Origin: Echinostoma caproni | Lineage: Eukaryota > Platyhelminthes > Trematoda > Plagiorchiida > Echinostomatidae | Direction of reading: 5' to 3' | Length of the DNA: 64,000 nucleotides | Assembly: GCA_900618425.1 (NCBI GenBank) | Contig: UZAN01039377.1 | Location: 39,543-103,542, forward strand | Shown: one piece after another, positions 59,178-64,000 of the stretch | Layout of the letters: the number at the start of each line of letters is the position of its first letter | How positions within the stretch are numbered: position 1 is the first letter of the stretch | Made by a program: the position numbers and the translations under genes | The notes under the pieces: model-generated | The model's database searches: none | Told to the model about the DNA's origin: nothing | Seen by the model: only the letters and a program-made list of their open reading frames with translations

Positions 59178-59541
59178 TGGCTATGAAAAAAATTCGAATT
59201 TTACAACTTCAGTCAAAATAACATTAGTCAACTGTACTTCATCATTTCTGAATACGTTTCCATTGTGGGTTTCCGAGTAAATTGTAACAAAACATTCCAG
59301 AAAATTAACCTCCTTCAAAATCAAGTTTATATTGAAGTAATTCTTCATTACTTCATCATAAATCAAAACCTGTTAAATAAATGATGCAATTGTGCGAGTC
59401 AAAATATAAAGTTATGCACTAGGTGTGATTCTGGTAAGTCCACAACAATAAGATTTTGCGATTTAGACGAGAAACATGTATTTAAACCAGGTTTGTCATC
59501 ATAGAATATATAACACTCTTTTGATTTACTATTCACGAAAG
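59178..59541 (-). CDS. candidate exons e and f of the right-end gene
   Basis: Exon e is 59541-59420 (acceptor ttttattacag, 40 codons, motif KECYIFYDDKPGLNTCF, donor CTA|gtgcat in phase 0). It is followed after a 50-base intron by exon f, from 59369 (acceptor atttatttaacag), encoding VLIYDEVMKNYFNINLILKE. Exon f stays open to a TAG at about 59178. A phase-1 donor inside it (GAAT|gttttg, about 59293) would be needed to reach the exon at 59059. The chain is internally consistent but the f donor is weak. Confidence 0.36.
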
Positions 59542-60239
59542 CTGTAATAAAACTGAACCAGTGATTTGGGCGTTTCACTTCGAGGGAAACGCTTTAAACC
59601 AGCACTCAAATCAATGCAATCCTCCCCCTAAGACTATTCCATCATGGAAAATTCTCGGATCGATGTGGAAGCTTTTCCTTCTTCAGACGTGTCTTGCATG
59701 GTCAATTCGAGTAGGTGTGATCTTCCAGTTTTAGTAATCAGAAGGCAGAACCAAAGGACAACTATCTTAAGAGTAGTACTGAAGCAAATTCCATCAGAAG
59801 TGAGCCCAGTCTTATGGAAGACAGACTCATTTCGACTGGATGAATGAATCAATCCGTGGCAAGCGGTTTTATTTACACTCATGAAATGAGTCAGTGGAAT
59901 GGTTCAAAAGTAACTTGAAACAATTGTCAAAATGTTCTGGATGCACAGCAAATGTTGGATTGTTTAGTTGAGCAGAGAATAAAATATATTTGGTAAGGAA
60001 TAAGCAATGCACCCTTTGTCCCGAGAAGGTGGAGCAAAACCATAAGGATAAGGCTTGTATTCAGTTTGCTTTTTTCAACGGGAAACTGGAAGGCGAGCAA
60101 AATGAAAATCAGGGTATAAGTCGTGTGATGCTGTAAACTCGTGGACTATAAGGGTAGTGTGAGCGGCGTGGGTCACGAGCTGAAGCGACCAACGTACCTT
60201 GGCACGGACATTGCCTAGAATCAGCTCTCATGATCGGAA

Positions 60240-60264
60240 GATATATATATATATATTTATATAT
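60240..60264. repeat. short AT-rich microsatellite
   Basis: About 25 bases of alternating A and T with one interruption. On the minus strand it ends an open frame in a YINIYIYIF-like tail, showing that the candidate exon upstream must have spliced out before this point. Confidence 0.8.
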
Positions 60265-60382
60265 GTCCGTTTCGGGAATGGGTTGGATTTGAGAAAGCAA
60301 AAATAGCTATCTGACTGAATAATAAAAAACAGAAAACCCATGAAGACATATTTGGTGGGCAGTTCAGTGTCATGAGTACTAC

Positions 60383-60604
60383 TGCCAAATCTCTGGAAGA
60401 GCATTTCCGGGGGAAAAGATGAACCATTGTATCCGATGCACACGGATTCGCACGTGTTCGCATTCACAGATTTGGAAATATTCCAAGTCTCTTTCGGGGC
60501 TCTCTCGCGGTGGTAATGATTTACGTAGAAGACGTGTGGTTGAACGAAGAAAGTAATCACCATATTTGATTGAATATTGATCATTTTGGTGGGGGCTCCT
60601 TCAA
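60383..60604 (-). CDS. candidate exon d of the right-end gene
   Basis: A minus-strand frame of 73 codons follows a very good acceptor (atattttcctttcag). It contains FFVQPHVFYVNHYHRERAPK and CESVCIGYNGSSFPPEMLF. A donor GGCA|gtagta at phase 1 would join exactly to the exon beginning at 59541. No domain is recognised. The upstream exon (ending 61125) leaves in phase 0 while this one needs phase 1, so a small intervening exon or another splice choice is required. Confidence 0.36.
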
Positions 60605-61124
60605 CTGAAAGGAAAATATGTGGAACTCGGATGAAAGACAATCTTACCTAATTGGGATTTACGTCCTTAGCAATGAACATCGAACACTTCAGTCGTACGT
60701 CGTACATGCATCTGTTATTTATCTATTGTGGCTTTTGTCAATGATACTAGTTAAGTTAAAATGTACATTTAAAAAAAACGAGAAAAGCGTGTACCTCGAG
60801 CTAAATCTTTATCATAGTTGAAAATTCCAAATAGTGCCAGTCAGTGTACGTACTTCAGCTTACTTAGGTGCCTGATATCACGGAAGATTTGGACAATTAA
60901 TGGAGAAACTGCTTTACGATCATTGCGAACAATAAATACGGCCTTAGGATGAAACTAACTGACAATGGTAATCTGCACTCAGGTTTTTGGTCCTGGTGAC
61001 TAGTGATGCATATTGCGATCTGTGAGTATGATCATGAATCACTACTAACCGACCTTCCTCTCTTTTGGTTTACATAAATCAATACTTTTCTTCATATATT
61101 GGATGAAACAGTTCAAGTTCTTAC

Positions 61125-62510
61125 CAAGGATTCACCCTTTAGTTTTTCCAGCAGATTCTTGGGCTTTGGAGGTTTAGATGGTCGAGGAGGTGGTATTGGC
61201 TTTTCGGGAGTTGGAGGCGATGATTCGGATGATGATGAAGAAGAATAGGAGGACGAGGACGAAGATGTTGTAGACTGCGAGTTGGCTAATGGCGCTTCGG
61301 TGGCTGAATCCGTTGGTCTGGGTTCTGTAACTAACGTCGCTGTGGGCGGTGTACCCGACCCTTCCGATGCAGCAGATATTGGATTCGGCTTAATCGTGGC
61401 TGGTGACCGAGTGACAAAATCAGGTAATGTAGGATAAAGGCCAACAAAATTCCTTATCGGTGGTCCCGTAGGACGTATGTCAGGTTCCAAATCCGATGGT
61501 AATGGTTTCCCGCTGGATGCAATTTTGGGACTACACTCTGGTTTTGGTGTTTCTGAGGGTGTGAGGGGTGGCCGTTTTGAAGAAGAATCTACTGGGTCTT
61601 TAGTTTCGGTAGTCTTTTCTTCCGTGGCGGATAACACAGATCGTGACCTTAACGTTGTCAGTGGTAACACCTCGTCTGTTTTCTCAGGTGTTATTGCTTC
61701 TGGTGATCCTTCATATTTGATGGTAGACTCTGATATTGATGCTGCGAAAGACGACCGAGTTTTAGTTGATTCCGGTGATAGAAATGTTGGAGCGCTAGGT
61801 TTTGCACTAGGCACTGACGCAGCAGAGGCGGAGGAAGCCGATTTTGTTTCTGTTGCTAGCGGTGTCTTCACTGTTGGTGACGTAGTTGAATCGAGTTTTG
61901 ATCCATAGATTTCTGTTCCTGTTACTTCTTTTGTTGTTAGCTCTTTATTTGACTCTGATATTCCAACGGATGGTGACTTTGACGATATAGATATTGCATC
62001 TAAAGATGAGTTCACCGGGGCTTCCAACTCTATCCCTGATGATTCTGACGAAGGCTCCACACCTACTTTATCTTGCGGTTCAGCCACTGGCGACGCAGCT
62101 TCTAGTTTTGACAACTCTTGTGACGGAACACCAGTGTCACCTTCTGATGATTCAGGCGTATTTTTATCGGATTTTGCAAGTGTTGAGTTTGGTGCCATCA
62201 TCTGCGGTTCCGAATCGCTGGAATCTGATTCTGTTTCTGACTGCGATTCTGTTTCCGATTCTGATTCTGATTTTTTGGGTTTCGGACGAGACACGCCTGG
62301 CACTGTAGGCAGCGCAACAGATACGACACGTGGCTTTGGCGATAACGAAACGCGGTTACCCTCACTGTTTAATGGGCCAAAGAATCTGTTAAGCTCATCC
62401 CAGTCAGTGCCTATTTTTGTGGACGAGTTCACCAGATCCGTTTCAAGAGGCACAACAAGTGTTGAATGTCTGAATGTTGGGCGACGTGTTTGCGGCTTTC
62501 GTGCCCGATG
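61125..62510 (-). CDS. large Ser/Thr/Pro/Glu-rich exon, disordered protein
   Basis: This is the longest host coding block in the window: 462 codons, phase 0 at both ends, between acceptor tcgtatttcag and donor TTG|gtaagaac. The frame stays open slightly upstream (to about 62567) but has no ATG start, so it is an internal exon. In order it holds a basic start (HRARKPQTRR), a short ordered-looking segment (GTDWDELNRFFGPLN), an acidic Ser-Glu repeat tract (about residues 85-105), long Ser/Thr/Pro-rich sequence, a poly-Ser run, and a proline-rich end (KPIPPPRPSKPPKPK) with PxxP motifs that could bind SH3 domains. It is probably intrinsically disordered and a scaffold or regulator. I do not recognise the gene. 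Confidence 0.82.
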
Positions 62511-63212
62511 CTGAAATACGAGAATTTCGGTGTCATCCACGGTGATACGAGGCAAAAGCGCAACACATTAAATAGGTACAATCGTAATTTCAAAAAATGC
62601 GTCATCATCGTTATAAGTTGTCAATCCGGATTAGGTGAGTGATTGGAAGAAAATCCAAACTTTATATACCACGTGATGTTGCTCCACGATAAAAGTTACC
62701 AAGTTACCACACTGGAGATGTCCCAATCCAACTAGCACTAATAATTTGTGTGCTGCTTCTCGGTTGGCCACTTCCCCTTATTTAAAACTTGTATCATTAC
62801 CAATTTCATAAAAGAAAGTGGAACACAAAGCTAGAGCGCAAAGATAAACAGATGTTTCATGGTGAAAAACGGTGCAAATTTAGGAATGAAATGCTAAATC
62901 AGCACCATTTACCGCGATTTTACTGCTGTCGCGTGTGTAGATGGTTTGTATGGATACCGCCTTTGTTTTAAAGGGACTAATCAACTGTGAGAACTAACGT
63001 TGCGTTCGTCACCGTCACGTTAGAAGGAAAATCTTCCGGACGCAGGTGGAAACCATCGCCCAACAGCTATTCGTTTGACATCTTACCTTTTGATTAGATA
63101 TGCAGTGGAAATTTATGTGCAATGACGCATTTACTTTATTCAGAAGGCCTTGATTAAGACGATTATGGGGCTGGTGCGTTTTGTCTGACGACGCTTGGTG
63201 ACGAATACTCAC

Positions 63213-63272
63213 AGGTTCTTTCGGCTTATTGGAATCAGTTTTCACTTCATCACTCTTCAGTAAAAGGTTGTT
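63213..63272 (-). CDS. small internal exon b of the right-end gene
   Basis: A 60-base exon (20 codons, LLLKSDEVKTDSNKPKEP at its end) lies between acceptor acgtaagccag and donor CCT|gtgagt, phase 0 on both sides. Its composition (Lys, Asp, Ser, Pro) matches the flanking exons, and its phases agree with both neighbours. The symmetric length means it could be skipped without changing frame, so alternative splicing is plausible. Confidence 0.57.
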
Positions 63273-63376
63273 CTGGCTTACGTTGTGTATATTTTTGCCA
63301 GGATCCAAATCCCATCAGACACCCATACAAAAAGGTATTTACTTCATGTGTGTAACAATGAGTGATATGTACTTAC

Positions 63377-63603
63377 ACGTGTTAAGTTTGGAAGCAGACC
63401 ATCGGTTGATTCTGAGTTAGGAGTTGAAGAGGTTTTACTGTTGCCTCCGGTTGGTGACACTAGGCTCTCTTCGATCACAGAGTTTTGGGTGCTTGGAGAC
63501 GGAATGTCCGGGGTGTTTTGTGAAGATTGGGGATCTACTCGTTCTTCCTCTGATGGATTGGTTTTTTTCAGGCGAGATTTCAAATCGCCTAGTAGACCGG
63601 GAT
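63377..63603 (-). CDS. internal exon a of the right-end gene
   Basis: A 227-base exon lies between acceptor ccattacacag and the consensus donor CGT|gtaagt. It has two leading bases, then 75 codons, leaving in phase 0. It begins PGLLGDLKSRLKKTNPSEEE, a short basic-then-acidic helix-prone segment, followed by Ser/Thr/Pro/Asn-rich sequence (DIPSPSTQNS, SPTGGNSKTSSTP). The composition matches the large exon downstream. The start of the gene lies further right, probably beyond the window. Confidence 0.7.
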
Positions 63604-63609
63604 CTGTGT

Positions 63610-64000
63610 AATGGAGTTTAATTTCACGGGGTATTTTAGTATTATAATCAAAATAAGGAGCGGAAACATAACAGAACCTAAGAGATCTATTGAGATCTAC
63701 TGGATATTACAAAATGAATAAAGTGATTGACTTTATTATATGAAGATATACAGAAGACTAGAATTTGAAGGAATTATTCAATTTCGAGTCGGCTTATCGA
63801 TTGTGCATTTGGAAGAACTATGCTAATATTGTTGCAAGAAGGACAAAAGTTTAGGGTATTCAATCGGTTTGAGGTTATTTCAGAGAAGACGGTTTGGGAG
63901 TTCGATGTGTGTTTAACGGGGTTGGAAAATAATATGCATACGAAATTAAACGAAGAGAAAGAACAGGTGGAGTAGATAGGCTGAAGAGGCACATTGATTG
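63610..64000. other. intron or upstream region of the right-end gene
   Basis: This is probably intronic. A minus-strand frame (63774-63992) ending in NISIVLPNAQSISRLEIE vaguely resembles the start of a LINE endonuclease domain but is too short to call. No promoter or start codon for the gene was identified. Confidence 0.3.

Noticed and set aside
61477..62514. Plus-strand frames of 143, 104 and 126 codons
   Set aside because: They are antisense shadows of the Ser-rich exon, whose codon pattern leaves the opposite strand open.
1..64000. CRISPR arrays, bacterial operons, riboswitches, rRNA or canonical tRNA genes
   Set aside because: None was seen. The window is eukaryotic, and the tRNA-like sequences are SINE heads rather than foldable tRNA genes.

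Overview
The window reads as a gene-poor stretch of animal nuclear DNA, most likely from a flatworm and plausibly a trematode. By eye it is roughly 60% A+T. There are no operons, and the only long intact coding exon lies at the right end. The transposon mix fits flatworms: a Penelope-like element with a GIY-YIG domain, several decayed CR1/L2-type LINEs, and tRNA-derived SINEs carrying hammerhead ribozymes like the Schistosoma Sm-alpha family. The species cannot be fixed from sequence alone.

Layout, left to right. 0-14 kb: mostly unannotatable sequence, two decayed tRNA-like SINE bodies (1.4 and 7.7 kb) and a few weak candidate exons. 14.6-14.95 kb: a diverged inverted pair of hammerhead SINEs. 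18.2 kb: the 3' end of a LINE. 21.9-25.0 kb: a Penelope-like element on the minus strand, bounded by inverted terminal repeats of about 105 bp and interrupted by a 424-base assembly gap. 28.0-28.9 kb: another LINE relic. 31.6 kb: a small GIY-YIG relic. 31-33.5 kb and 41.1 kb: weak plus-strand splice-consistent candidate exons. 40.3-40.9 kb: a near-perfect foldback of two hammerhead SINEs. 44.4-50 kb: a cluster of CR1-like LINE relics, one of which carries a 727-bp solo LTR with a 5-bp target duplication. 53.9-55.0 kb: another decayed LINE. 58.9-63.6 kb: the only convincing host gene, on the minus strand, encoding a long Ser/Thr/Pro/Glu-rich and probably disordered protein.

Most open frames of 60-110 codons are expected by chance at this composition: a stop probability near 6.6% per codon gives on the order of 140 such frames in six frames. 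Isolated frames are therefore not called as genes. Candidate exon chains are listed with low confidence only where splice sites and phases fit.

The most interesting signals are (1) four hammerhead SINE copies, each broken at a different core position while the family consensus is canonical, two of them in a foldback whose arms differ only inside the ribozyme; (2) a hammerhead-like fold in the Penelope inverted repeats with an apparent 3-8 base-pair covariation; and (3) the precise solo-LTR insertion inside a dying LINE.
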